Origin: CBDATA01 sp965215615 | GTDB taxonomy: Bacteria > Acidobacteriota > Vicinamibacteria > Marinacidobacterales > Marinacidobacteraceae | Assembly: GCA_965215615.1 (NCBI GenBank) | Contig: OZ244068.1 | Span: forward strand, 1,488,001-1,552,000 | DNA length: 64,000 bases | Direction of reading: 5' to 3' | Shown here: in pieces, positions 25,587 to 34,611 of the stretch | How the letters are laid out: each line of letters begins with the position of its first letter | Position numbering within the stretch: position 1 is the first letter of the stretch | Made by a program: the position numbers and the translations under genes | Notes under the pieces: model-generated | What the model was told of the DNA's origin: nothing | What the model saw: only the letters and a program-made list of their open reading frames with translations | Databases searched by the model: none

Positions 25587-28500
25587 CACAGCCTGGCGGG
25601 GCATCCCCGCCACCGCCCTGCTCGCGCTGCCGCTGCTGTTCGGCTTCGCCCAGAGTGCCGAGGCGCAGACGACGCTGGTCAGCAACACGGCGCAGTCGCA
25701 GGATGCTCAAACTTCAATCGAGACCGCAACAGCCTTCACCACCGGTGCCAACGCTTACGGCTACACGCTCTCGGCGGTGGACATACAGTTGACTACCGCA
25801 TCAGCGGCCAGCGACACCGTCGTCACGATCCGCCAAGGCGGCACCAATCCCGGCAATATTGTGGCGACGCTCACCAACCCGAACAGCTTCACGTCCAATG
25901 CCCTGAACACGTTCACCGCCCCGGCCGACACCGTGCTCGCGGCGAGCACCACCTATTTCCTCGTGTTCAATGACGGGAGGAGAGCCAATCCCGGCGCCGT
26001 TGCCAGCGTATCCTTGACCAACTCCGACGCGCAGACCGGCGCAGCCGGCTGGAGCATCGCCAACAGCAACCGCTCGAGAATTAGCAGTTGGTCTTCAGGG
26101 ACCGCTTCCATCCGCTTCGCCGTCAAGGGCACCGCCGCCGGACCCGCCAAGCCGACGGGCTTCACGGCGACGCCGGGTCCGAACAGTGGCCAGGTCACGC
26201 TGCGCTGGACGGACCCTGAGGACAACCGCATCACCCGCTGGCAGTACGACTCGTGGCGGGGCACTCCCGGTGCCTGGGGCGGCTGGCGGAACTTCTCCCC
26301 CGGGGCCGGCCCCGGGGCCACCAGCGGCAGGATATCCGGCCTGAACAACGGCACGCAGTACGGCTTCCGCGTCCGCGCCCGGGCCGGGGCGCTGCAAGGC
26401 GCCGCATCGGACGCCGCCACCGCCACGCCGGCCGCCAACCCGCCCCCGGCCAAGCCGACGGGTCTGACGGCCACACCGGGCGACGGCACGGTGATCCTGA
26501 GCTGGGACAACCCCAACAACAGCAACATCACCCATTGGCAGCGCCGCGTTCGGACAGGCGGCGGCGCCTGGTCGACCTGGTCGTCCGTCGCTGCCGGCAG
26601 CGTCCCCTCATTCCGTCTCTCTCTGACGGGCCTTATCAACGGCACGACCTACGAATACCAGATCCGCGCGACGATCGGGACACCGGGCGCGGACGGAACG
26701 CTGATCGGCCCCGCCTCGGACGCCGTCTCCGCGACGCCGATGGCGCTGACGCCGACGGTGGAGTTCGCGTCCGCGACGAGCAGCGCGCCCGAGGGCACCC
26801 TCATCACTCCGATTCTCAGGATCGCCAACCCGGGCGCGTCCTTCGTCCTGGGCTACGCGGTGACCGGCACCGCGACCCGGGGGACGGACTTCACGGTGCC
26901 GGCCAGCGTGACAGTGGACGCGGACGCGGGCGCGGCGGTCATCTTCGTCAGCGTCTCCCAGGACGCGCTGCGCGAGCCCGACGAGACGGTCATCATCACC
27001 CTGGCGGACGGGGACGGCTACGACCTCGGCTCCCGGACCGTGCACACGGCGACGATCGCCAACGACGATCCGCCGCTCGCCCCCGCGGGCCTCACCGCCG
27101 CGGCGGGCGACGGCGAGGTGACGCTGAGCTGGACCGACCCCTCCGACGCCGACATCAGCGTCTACGAGTTCCGCCGGCGCGCGCCGGCGGGCACCGGCAG
27201 CTGGGGCAGCTGGACGATGATCGCCAGCAGCACCGCCGCGACCACGACCCACACGGTGACGGGGCTGGCCAACGGCACGGAGTACGGCTTCCAGGTGCGC
27301 GCGGCGGACAGCGCGCAGTTGGGCGCGGCCTCGGCCGAGGCGACGGCGACCCCGACGGCGGCCCGGCCGGCGGCGCCGACGAACTTCACGGCGGTGGCGG
27401 GTCCGGGCGGCGGGCAGGTGACGCTGCGCTGGACCCGTCCGAGCGGGACGATCACGGGCTACCAGTACCGGGTCCGTCCCCCGGGCCAGAGCTGGTTCGG
27501 GTGGGCGGTCATGACTGGCGGCGCCGATATCACCAGCTTCGTGGCGTCCGTTGGCAACGAGGCTCTGGATTTCCAGATGCGCGCGAGGAACGGGAATGCG
27601 GAAGGCGAAGAGTCGGCCATCGTGAGGGCGACGGCGGTGGCCCGGCCGGCGGCCCCGACGAGCGTGACGGCGGTGGCGGGGCCGCGGAGCGGCGAGGTCA
27701 CGCTGGGCTGGGGCGACCCGTCGAACAGCGCGATCACGAAGTACCAGTACCGCCAGAAGTTGAACAGTGCCAGTACCTGGGGGGAATGGACGGACTTCAC
27801 GGGCGGCACGACCGCGACCTCGACGAGCGGCACGGTGGCGGGGCTGACGAACGGGACGGCGTACGACTTCGAGGTGCGCGCGACGGCCGCGCCGGGCGGG
27901 ACGGTGGAAGGCGCGGCCTCGGCGACGGTGACCGCGACGCCGAGCGCCCCACCGGCCAAGCCCGCCGGCTTCACGGCCAGGGGGTTTGCCGACAACTCGG
28001 TCACGCTGAGCTGGACCCGCCCGTCGAACAACGCCATCACGAAGTGGCAGTACCGCCGGAAGTTGAGCAGCGCCATTACCTGGGGGGAGTGGACGGACAT
28101 CCCCGGCGATCCGCGCAGCAACCGCTACAGCGTGTCTGGATTGACCATCGGCACGACATACGACTTCCAGGTACGCGCCCTGGTGGGGACGGTGGAAGGC
28201 GCGGCATCGGACACGGCGACCGCGACGCCGACGGCGGCCCTGCTCTTCAGTGAAGCCGCGAGGTTCTTCACGCTGACCGCGCTGACGGTGGTGGAGGAAG
28301 CGACGGGCAGCTACCGGGTGAGGCTCGCGGGCGTGCCCAGCGGGGAGGTGACGGTGACGATCGCGAGCGACAACAGCGATGTGACGGTGGACACCGACAG
28401 CACGGCTCCCGGCAACCAGGACACGCTGACGTTCACGACCACGAACTGGGGCATGTTTCAGACGGTGACGGTGTCGGCGGCCGACGACGGCGACACGGCG

Positions 28501-31500
28501 GAGGACACGGCGACGCTGACGCACACGGCATCGGGCGGCGGCTACGACACGTTGACCGGGAACGTGACGGTGGCGGTGACGGTGACCGACAACGACACGG
28601 CGGGCCTGGTGCTCAACCCGACGGCGTTGACGGTGGACGAGGGAGACAGCGGGACGTACACGGTGGCGCTCGCGACCCTGCCGACGGGGAACGTGACGGT
28701 GACGGTCGCGGGGGCGAGCGGCGAGGTGACGGTGGACACCGACACCAGCACGCCCAACGACCAGAACACGTTGAGCTTCACCACCACCACCTGGAGCACG
28801 CCGCAGACGGTGACGGTGTCGGCGGGGAACGACGGCGACACGACGAACGACAGCGCGACGCTGACGCACACCGCGTCGGGCGGCGGCTACGGCTCGGTGA
28901 CCGGAAACGTTGTGGTGACGGTGGAGGACGACGACACGGTGGGCGTGACGACGGCGACGACCGACGACACGGCGACCGAGGGCAGCACTTCGGACACGGC
29001 GACCTTCACGGTGGTGCTGAACACCCAGCCGTCGAGCAACGTCGCGGTCACCGTCACCGCCCCCGCCGGACTGGAGCTCGCCGGCCCGGGCGGCAGCACG
29101 TTCAGCGGCAGCGCGCTGATCGCTTTCACCGCCTCGACCTGGGGCACGGCGCAGACGGTGACGGTGCGGGCCACCGACGACAACACGGACAGCCCGATCG
29201 GTCGGGAACTGTCCGTCACCTACAGCACATCCTCCCGGGACAACAACTATCACAGCCTGAGCGGGGATGCGGCGACGGTCACGGTGGTGGACGACGACGC
29301 GACCACGGTGACGCTCGCGGGGAGTGCCGGGAACATCGAGGAGGGCGAGACGAAGACCTTCACCGTGACGCTGGGCCGCGGCCTCGTGAACGGCGAGACG
29401 TTGCCGGTGCCGCTGACCTTCACCGGCGGCGCGACGCGAGGCACGGACTACACGACGGCGTGTCCCACGACGCTGCCGACGGGGGTGACCTGCGCGAACC
29501 TGGACTCCGGGAACGCGATGGTGACCTTCACCGGGCCGAGCACGGGGACGACGTCGCGGACGGTGACGCTGACGCTGACGGCGGCGACGGACAACACGGC
29601 CGAGACGGGCGGCGAGACGGTGATGATCGGCCTCGGCACGCTGAACGCGAGTTCGGGCACCGGTCTCGGCGGCGGAGCGAGCGGCACGGGCAGTCTGAGC
29701 TTCAGCATCACCGACCCGTCGGCGACGGACACGACGGTACCGACGCTTTCGATCTCGGGAGTACCGGGGACGATCAGCACGAGGGCGGCGTTCACGGCGA
29801 ACTTCACCTTCAGCGAGTCGGTGACGGACTTCGATACGAACGACATCACGGTGACCGGCGGGAGCAAGGGCACGCTCTCGGGCAGCGGGAGGAGCTACCG
29901 GATGCGGATCACGCCGACCGGCGGGGTGAACGTGGTGGTGACGGTGCGTCGAAATGCGGCGACCGACGGGACGAACCGGGGCCCGGCGGCGGCGGTGTCG
30001 CGGACCGCGACCTGGCGTGCCCCGAGCCCGCCGCCGCAGCAGCCGCCAGCGGAGGAAGAGGACGACGACGATCCGCCTTCTGCCGGTGAGGGTGGAACCC
30101 CGTCCCTCCCCTCGGCTTCTCTGTCCGCCGTCTCGGTGAGCGCGGGGCAGATGGTGATCGAGGGCGGCGAGGCGCTGTTCCGGATCACCGCGAGTCCGGT
30201 GCCGAGCGACGAGATCACGGTGCGGGTGCGGGTGTCGGCGACCGGCGACTTCGTGGAGGCGGTGCAGCTCGGCGAGCGGCTCGTCACGCTCTCGGCTTCT
30301 GCGCCCACGGCGAGTCTGCGGGTAGCCACCACCGACGACAAGGTGAACGAGGCGGACGGGACGGTGACGGTGACGGTGCTTGCGGGCGGTGGCTACACGC
30401 TGTCGCAGACTTCGGCATCGCTCGCGGTCACGGACGACGACACGCCCGCGCTGTTCCTGACCCCGGAGACGCTGACGGTGGACGAGGGCGGCAGCGCGAA
30501 CTACCGGGTGGCACTCGCCACCGAACCCGCCGGCGATGTGACGGTGAGCATCGCGGGCACGGGTGAGGTGACGACGGCGCAGAACACGCTGACCTTCACC
30601 GCGGGGAACTGGAGCACGGCGCAGCCGGTGACAGTGTCGGCGGGGCAGGACGCGGATGCGGCGGACGACCGGGCGAGACTGGATCACCGCGCGAGCGGCG
30701 GCGGCTACGACTCGGTGACCGGCAGCGTGGCGGTGACCGTCATGGACGACGACACGCCGGGCCTGATCCTGACTCCGGCGGCGCTGACGCTGGCGGAAGG
30801 CGCGAGCGCGAGCTACACGGTGGCACTCGCCACCGAGCCGACGGGGAACGTGACGGTGAGCATCGCGGGCACGGGCGATGTGACGGTGGACCGGAGCACG
30901 CTGAGCTTCACCGCCCGGAACTGGAGCGCGGCGCAGACGGTGACGGCCTTCGCGGCGCGGGACGAGGATGTGGCGAACGACAGCGCGACATTGGCGCACC
31001 ACGCACGGGGCGGCGACTACTCATCCGTCACCGGCAGCGTGGAGGTGACGGTGACGGATGCGGGCGCGGCGGTGGTGTCGGCGCATCTGGCACGGTTCGG
31101 CCGGACGGTGGCGGAGCAGGCGCTCGACGGGATCGCGGGAAGGCTGCGGGCGCCGCGCACGGCGGGGATGCAGAAGACGCTCGCAGGCCCCCGCCTGAAC
31201 GTTCCGCGCGAAGGAGATACGGCGCAGGGCACGATGCACGCCGAGGCGCGGAGGACCGGCTTCGAGAACGAGTACGAGAGCCAAAGCCGCGACCTGCTGC
31301 ACCTCCCGAACGCCCGGGAAATGCTGCTCGGGTCGAGCTTCACGCTCACGACCCAGGAGGCGGAGGGAACCGGGGGCAGCTTCGCCTTCTGGGGCCGGGC
31401 GAGCGCGAACCGCTTCGACGGCGCCACGAACGAGATCGGCCTCGACGGCGAGGTGCTGACGGGTCTCGTGGGCGCGGACTATGCGCGGGGCGACTGGCTC

Positions 31501-32487
31501 TTCGGTCTGGCGCTGACCCACAGCCTCTCCGAGGGGGGCTATACCAGCGAAGGAGCCAATGCCGGCAAGGTGGATGCGTCGCTGACGGCGGCGCTGCCGT
31601 ATCTGTCGCTCCAGGCCAACCCGCGGCTGAAGCTCTGGGGTGCGGGCGGCTACGGCATCGGCGAGGTGACGCTCAAGACCGGGGGCGCGAGCTACCGGGC
31701 GGACACCGACTGGACGATGGCGGCGGCGGGCGTGCGGGGAGACCTGCTCGATGCTGCCGGCAACCGGCCGGCGGTGGCGGTGATCGGCGACGGGCTGTGG
31801 ATGCGGAGCACATCGGATGAGATCGCCGCGCTTTCGACGGCGGATACCTTCGTGACCCGGCTGCGGCTCGGGGTGGAGGCCAGCTACGACTTCAACTTCG
31901 ACGGCATGGGCGATCTCACGCCGCGGGTGGAAGCGGGCGCCCGCCACGACGGGGGCGATGCGGAGACCGGGGCCGGGATGGATCTCGGTGTCGGAATCAA
32001 CTGGAAGGCACCGGTCTTCGGATTGAGCCTCGATGTCGCGGGACGGATGCTGATCCTCCACGAGAACGAGGACTTCGCGGACCGGGGGATTTCGGCGGCG
32101 GTGGTCTTCGACCCGAACCCGGAGAGCGAGCGGGGGCCGTCGCTTTCGCTGCGCCAGGCGATCGGCGGGAGCGCCGAAGGGGGGATCGAGGCGCTGTTCG
32201 CGACGACGACCCCGCTCGACGGCGGCGGCCAAATCGGGAGCGGAGCGGGAATACGGCGGACGCTGGAAACGGCGTACGGCTTCTCCGCCTTCGGGGGCCG
32301 CTTCACGGCGAGCCCGCACGCCGAGGTGGACTTCACGGAGCGGGCGCGGGACTACGCGCTCGGCTGGCGGTTCGTGCCGCACAAACTCGCGTCCGACCTC
32401 GCCTTCGGCATCAAGGCCACCCGCCGGGAAGGCGAGACCCTGGCCCCGGTGCACGTCTTCGGGGTCGAGGCCACCGTGCGCTGGTGA
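25546..32487 (+). CDS. Giant FN3/Calx-beta autotransporter adhesin-like protein
   Basis: 2313 residues, predicted outer-membrane autotransporter. Seen in order: signal peptide (about 1-43, LLALPLLFGFAQSAEAQ); a 150-residue beta-rich domain; FN3 domains starting near 200 and 301; a Calx-beta domain at about 403-505; FN3 domains near 509, 607, 701 and 802; a run of Calx-beta-like repeats (about 906-1400, with ALTVDEGDSGTYTVAL and the recurring QTVTVSA and DTATLTHTASGGGY); an Ig-like domain (about 1399-1490); a PPPQQPPAEEEDDDDPP hinge; further Calx-beta repeats (about 1530-1840); and a C-terminal barrel (about 1945-2313) ending in aromatic TVRW. The passenger is likely a calcium-binding or adhesive stalk. 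No Shine-Dalgarno precedes ATG 25546. Long repeats suggest domain number can change. Confidence 0.92.
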   Translation: MRGSLCRRGALSCNTAWRGIPATALLALPLLFGFAQSAEAQTTLVSNTAQSQDAQTSIETATAFTTGANAYGYTLSAVDIQLTTASAASDTVVTIRQGGTNPGNIVATLTNPNSFTSNALNTFTAPADTVLAASTTYFLVFNDGRRANPGAVASVSLTNSDAQTGAAGWSIANSNRSRISSWSSGTASIRFAVKGTAAGPAKPTGFTATPGPNSGQVTLRWTDPEDNRITRWQYDSWRGTPGAWGGWRNFSPGAGPGATSGRISGLNNGTQYGFRVRARAGALQGAASDAATATPAANPPPAKPTGLTATPGDGTVILSWDNPNNSNITHWQRRVRTGGGAWSTWSSVAAGSVPSFRLSLTGLINGTTYEYQIRATIGTPGADGTLIGPASDAVSATPMALTPTVEFASATSSAPEGTLITPILRIANPGASFVLGYAVTGTATRGTDFTVPASVTVDADAGAAVIFVSVSQDALREPDETVIITLADGDGYDLGSRTVHTATIANDDPPLAPAGLTAAAGDGEVTLSWTDPSDADISVYEFRRRAPAGTGSWGSWTMIASSTAATTTHTVTGLANGTEYGFQVRAADSAQLGAASAEATATPTAARPAAPTNFTAVAGPGGGQVTLRWTRPSGTITGYQYRVRPPGQSWFGWAVMTGGADITSFVASVGNEALDFQMRARNGNAEGEESAIVRATAVARPAAPTSVTAVAGPRSGEVTLGWGDPSNSAITKYQYRQKLNSASTWGEWTDFTGGTTATSTSGTVAGLTNGTAYDFEVRATAAPGGTVEGAASATVTATPSAPPAKPAGFTARGFADNSVTLSWTRPSNNAITKWQYRRKLSSAITWGEWTDIPGDPRSNRYSVSGLTIGTTYDFQVRALVGTVEGAASDTATATPTAALLFSEAARFFTLTALTVVEEATGSYRVRLAGVPSGEVTVTIASDNSDVTVDTDSTAPGNQDTLTFTTTNWGMFQTVTVSAADDGDTAEDTATLTHTASGGGYDTLTGNVTVAVTVTDNDTAGLVLNPTALTVDEGDSGTYTVALATLPTGNVTVTVAGASGEVTVDTDTSTPNDQNTLSFTTTTWSTPQTVTVSAGNDGDTTNDSATLTHTASGGGYGSVTGNVVVTVEDDDTVGVTTATTDDTATEGSTSDTATFTVVLNTQPSSNVAVTVTAPAGLELAGPGGSTFSGSALIAFTASTWGTAQTVTVRATDDNTDSPIGRELSVTYSTSSRDNNYHSLSGDAATVTVVDDDATTVTLAGSAGNIEEGETKTFTVTLGRGLVNGETLPVPLTFTGGATRGTDYTTACPTTLPTGVTCANLDSGNAMVTFTGPSTGTTSRTVTLTLTAATDNTAETGGETVMIGLGTLNASSGTGLGGGASGTGSLSFSITDPSATDTTVPTLSISGVPGTISTRAAFTANFTFSESVTDFDTNDITVTGGSKGTLSGSGRSYRMRITPTGGVNVVVTVRRNAATDGTNRGPAAAVSRTATWRAPSPPPQQPPAEEEDDDDPPSAGEGGTPSLPSASLSAVSVSAGQMVIEGGEALFRITASPVPSDEITVRVRVSATGDFVEAVQLGERLVTLSASAPTASLRVATTDDKVNEADGTVTVTVLAGGGYTLSQTSASLAVTDDDTPALFLTPETLTVDEGGSANYRVALATEPAGDVTVSIAGTGEVTTAQNTLTFTAGNWSTAQPVTVSAGQDADAADDRARLDHRASGGGYDSVTGSVAVTVMDDDTPGLILTPAALTLAEGASASYTVALATEPTGNVTVSIAGTGDVTVDRSTLSFTARNWSAAQTVTAFAARDEDVANDSATLAHHARGGDYSSVTGSVEVTVTDAGAAVVSAHLARFGRTVAEQALDGIAGRLRAPRTAGMQKTLAGPRLNVPREGDTAQGTMHAEARRTGFENEYESQSRDLLHLPNAREMLLGSSFTLTTQEAEGTGGSFAFWGRASANRFDGATNEIGLDGEVLTGLVGADYARGDWLFGLALTHSLSEGGYTSEGANAGKVDASLTAALPYLSLQANPRLKLWGAGGYGIGEVTLKTGGASYRADTDWTMAAAGVRGDLLDAAGNRPAVAVIGDGLWMRSTSDEIAALSTADTFVTRLRLGVEASYDFNFDGMGDLTPRVEAGARHDGGDAETGAGMDLGVGINWKAPVFGLSLDVAGRMLILHENEDFADRGISAAVVFDPNPESERGPSLSLRQAIGGSAEGGIEALFATTTPLDGGGQIGSGAGIRRTLETAYGFSAFGGRFTASPHAEVDFTERARDYALGWRFVPHKLASDLAFGIKATRREGETLAPVHVFGVEATVRW

Positions 32488-32604
32488 GGGCGAGCGGGGT
32501 CGAAGTTTTCCACATTCTGGCCCCCAAGCGGGACAAAACGGGCGCTGTTGCGTCAATGTATGTATGTTCCCCGATCGAATCATTTGGCCCCGCTCCGGGT
32601 TCGG

Positions 32605-32634
32605 CGTGACGGTGGTGGCGGATGCGGCTACACT
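32605..32634 (+). promoter_or_regulatory. Putative promoter of the coiled-coil nuclease-like gene
   Basis: GTGACG at 32606-32611 and TACACT at 32629-32634 are 17 bp apart, 18 nt before the ATG. The -35 matches four of six consensus positions. Confidence 0.35.
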
Positions 32635-32652
32635 GAATCACGGACCCGTTCG

Positions 32653-33774
32653 ATGACCGACGAAAAAATGACCGACGAAGAGCTGAAAGCGCTGGTTGCT
32701 GGCCTGGCCACGGCGCAGGACCGCACCGATGCCCAGATGGCGGCAAACGCCGCGCAGCAGGCGAAGACCGATGCCAAGATCGACCGGCTGTCAGACAAGA
32801 TCGAAGAGCTGGCGGACCGGCAGGCGAAGACCGATGCGCAGATGGCGAAGACCGATGCCAAGATCGACCGGCTGTCGGACAAGATCGAAGAGCTGGCGGA
32901 CCGGCAGGCGAAGACCGATGCGCAGATGGCGGAGACCGATGCCAAGATCGACCGGCTGTCGGACAAGATCGAAGAGCTGGCGGACCGGCAGGCGAAGACC
33001 GATGCGCAGATGGCGGAGACCGATGCCAAGATCGACCGGCTGTCGGACAAGATCGAAGAGCTGGCGGACCGGTTGGCGGAGACCGAGGCCCTGCTGAAGG
33101 AAAACGCCGCGCAGCAGGCGAAAACCGATGCGCAGTTGAAGGAAAACGCCGCGCAGCAGGCGAAAACCGATGCGCAGTTGAAGGAAAACGCCGCGCAGCA
33201 GGCGGAGACCGAGGCCAAGATCGACCGGCTGTCGGACCAAATTGCGGAGACCGATGCCAAGATCGACCGGCTGGTGGACCAGCAGGCGAAGACCGATGCG
33301 CAGTTGAAGGAGACCGAGGTCCTGGTGAGGGAAACCTCCGTCGAAATCAAAGAGCTGGGGAAAATGTACGGCGGTGCCAGCAACAACCTGGGTGCGGCGG
33401 TCGAGGAGTTCTTCTACAACAGCCTCAAGGCCCATCCGGTTCTCGGTGGGGTGCGCTTCGAATCCGTCGAAAGGAACGTCCCGGGCCGCGACGACAAAAC
33501 CGGCCAGAAGGACGAGTTCGACCTGCTGCTCGTGAACGGCCGCGAGGTGTTCGTCGTGGAAGTGAAGCACAGGGCGCACAAGGACGACCTGGATGACCTG
33601 CTGAACAAGAAAGCACCGAAATTCCGCCGGATGTTCCCGAAGTTTGCGGGCCACCGGCACCGGTTCGCTCTCGCCACGTTCCACATCCATGACGAACTGA
33701 AGGAGTCGGCTCTGGAGAAGGGGGTGACCGTGCTGCAGCGCAAGGGCGACGTGATCGAAACCTCCCCGGCCTGA
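32653..33774 (+). CDS. Coiled-coil protein with PD-(D/E)XK nuclease-like C-terminus (DUF3782 type)
   Basis: 373 residues. Residues 1-240 are a long coiled coil made of near-identical units: four 28-residue copies beginning KIDRLSDKIEELADRQ, then three 14-residue copies of LKENAAQQAKTDAQ, then further variants. The C-terminal 120 residues look like a PD-(D/E)XK nuclease fold: DEFDLLLVNGREVFVVEVKH with Asp290, Glu303 and Lys305, preceded by a helix containing AAVEEFFYN with a Glu. Similar DUF3782 proteins occur in scattered bacteria; their role is not known to me. The start at ATG 32653 follows a putative promoter. It could be a defence or mobile-element nuclease, but there is no partner gene to support that. 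Confidence 0.82.
   Translation: MTDEKMTDEELKALVAGLATAQDRTDAQMAANAAQQAKTDAKIDRLSDKIEELADRQAKTDAQMAKTDAKIDRLSDKIEELADRQAKTDAQMAETDAKIDRLSDKIEELADRQAKTDAQMAETDAKIDRLSDKIEELADRLAETEALLKENAAQQAKTDAQLKENAAQQAKTDAQLKENAAQQAETEAKIDRLSDQIAETDAKIDRLVDQQAKTDAQLKETEVLVRETSVEIKELGKMYGGASNNLGAAVEEFFYNSLKAHPVLGGVRFESVERNVPGRDDKTGQKDEFDLLLVNGREVFVVEVKHRAHKDDLDDLLNKKAPKFRRMFPKFAGHRHRFALATFHIHDELKESALEKGVTVLQRKGDVIETSPA
32776..33111 (+). repeat. 84-bp in-frame tandem repeat (4 copies)
   Basis: Copies start at 32776, 32860, 32944 and 33028; the units are almost identical and each encodes 28 residues, or two 14-residue heptad pairs. The last copy diverges at its end. A second, 42-bp in-frame repeat (three copies) follows at about 33094-33219. 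Unit gain or loss keeps the reading frame. Confidence 0.9.
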
Positions 33775-33841
33775 AGCGGACGAGCGGACGCTTGTTGCCG
33801 GTTGACACCGGGAAGCCCGTCCAGCTCGCGCTCCCGCCTCC

Positions 33842-33847
33842 TATACT
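33842..33847 (+). promoter_or_regulatory. Putative -10 box before the glycosyltransferase
   Basis: TATACT, 33 nt before the chosen TTG start. A TTGACA at 33802-33807 is too far (34 bp) to be its -35. Confidence 0.3.
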
Positions 33848-33879
33848 CCGGCAGACAAAGGACATTCCGGAAACCAAGG

Positions 33880-34581
33880 TTGCGTACCGCCGTCGTGATC
33901 CCCGCGCGGGATGAAGAATTCGGCCTCGCGCGGGTACTCGCTGAAATCCCCGGGGAATTCGTGGACCAGGTCGTCGTCGTGGACAACGGCTCCACCGACA
34001 ACACTCCGGAAGTCGCACGCTCGAACGGAGCGCTGCTCGTCGAAGAACCGCGCCGGGGCTACGGGCGCGCCTGCCTCGCGGGGATCCGGATGCTTGCTTC
34101 CGATCCTCCCGATGCGGTGCTGTTTCTCGATGGCGACGCGAGTGTCGCCCCCGACGAAATCCCGGCGCTCCTCGCGCCACTACGCGCCGACGAGGCCGAC
34201 CTCGTCATCGGCTCCCGGACACGGGGCGCGATGGAGAGCGGGGCCCATCCTCCCCACGCACGACTCGGAAACCGGCTCGCAACCTTTCTCATCCGCTGGC
34301 GCACCGGCTACCGGTTCAGCGATCTCGGGCCGTTTCGCGTGATCCGCTGGTCCACACTCATGGCGCTCCGGATGCGCGATACCGATTTCGGATGGACGGC
34401 GGAGATGCAGCTCCAGGCTGCCCTCGCCGGGTTCACGGTGATCGAAGCGCCCGTTTCTTCCCGCAGGCGCATCGGACGGTCCAAGATTTCCGGCACTTTC
34501 GGGGGATCGTTGCTCGCCGGAATCAAGATCTTGCTCACCGTGCTGGAACCCGGACCCCGTGAACCTCCCCCGGAAAACTGA
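33880..34581 (+). CDS. Family 2 glycosyltransferase (dolichyl-phosphate mannosyltransferase-like)
   Basis: GT-A fold transferase moving a sugar from an NDP-sugar to a lipid phosphate or glycan. 233 residues. Seen: VVIPARDEEFGLARVLAEIP, VVVVDNGSTDNTPEVA, the RGYGRACLAGI segment, metal motif LFLDGDAS, and GTGYRFSDLGPFRVIR-like acceptor region followed by EMQLQAALAGF and SRRRIGRSKISGT. There is no strong membrane anchor; a weak hydrophobic helix is near the end (LLAGIKILLTVL). TTG at 33880 is the start just before the first beta-strand; no ATG is available. It is followed 30 nt later by pyruvate kinase. Confidence 0.87.
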   Translation: MRTAVVIPARDEEFGLARVLAEIPGEFVDQVVVVDNGSTDNTPEVARSNGALLVEEPRRGYGRACLAGIRMLASDPPDAVLFLDGDASVAPDEIPALLAPLRADEADLVIGSRTRGAMESGAHPPHARLGNRLATFLIRWRTGYRFSDLGPFRVIRWSTLMALRMRDTDFGWTAEMQLQAALAGFTVIEAPVSSRRRIGRSKISGTFGGSLLAGIKILLTVLEPGPREPPPEN

Positions 34582-34611
34582 TCCAGGCGGAGAAGAAGGA
34601 GACAGATCCCT

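Noticed and set aside
26608..31002. A 1464-codon minus-strand open frame opposite the autotransporter
   Set aside because: It is the mirror of the FN3/Calx-beta repeats in GC-rich DNA, rich in Arg/His/Pro with no domain; the plus strand has clear domains and a signal peptide.
32776..33219. Repeat array that could be read as a CRISPR
   Set aside because: The copies are directly adjacent in-frame 84/42-bp units without unique spacers and encode a coiled coil.
33802..33807. TTGACA as a -35 for the glycosyltransferase
   Set aside because: The only good -10 (TATACT) is 34 bp away, double the normal spacing.
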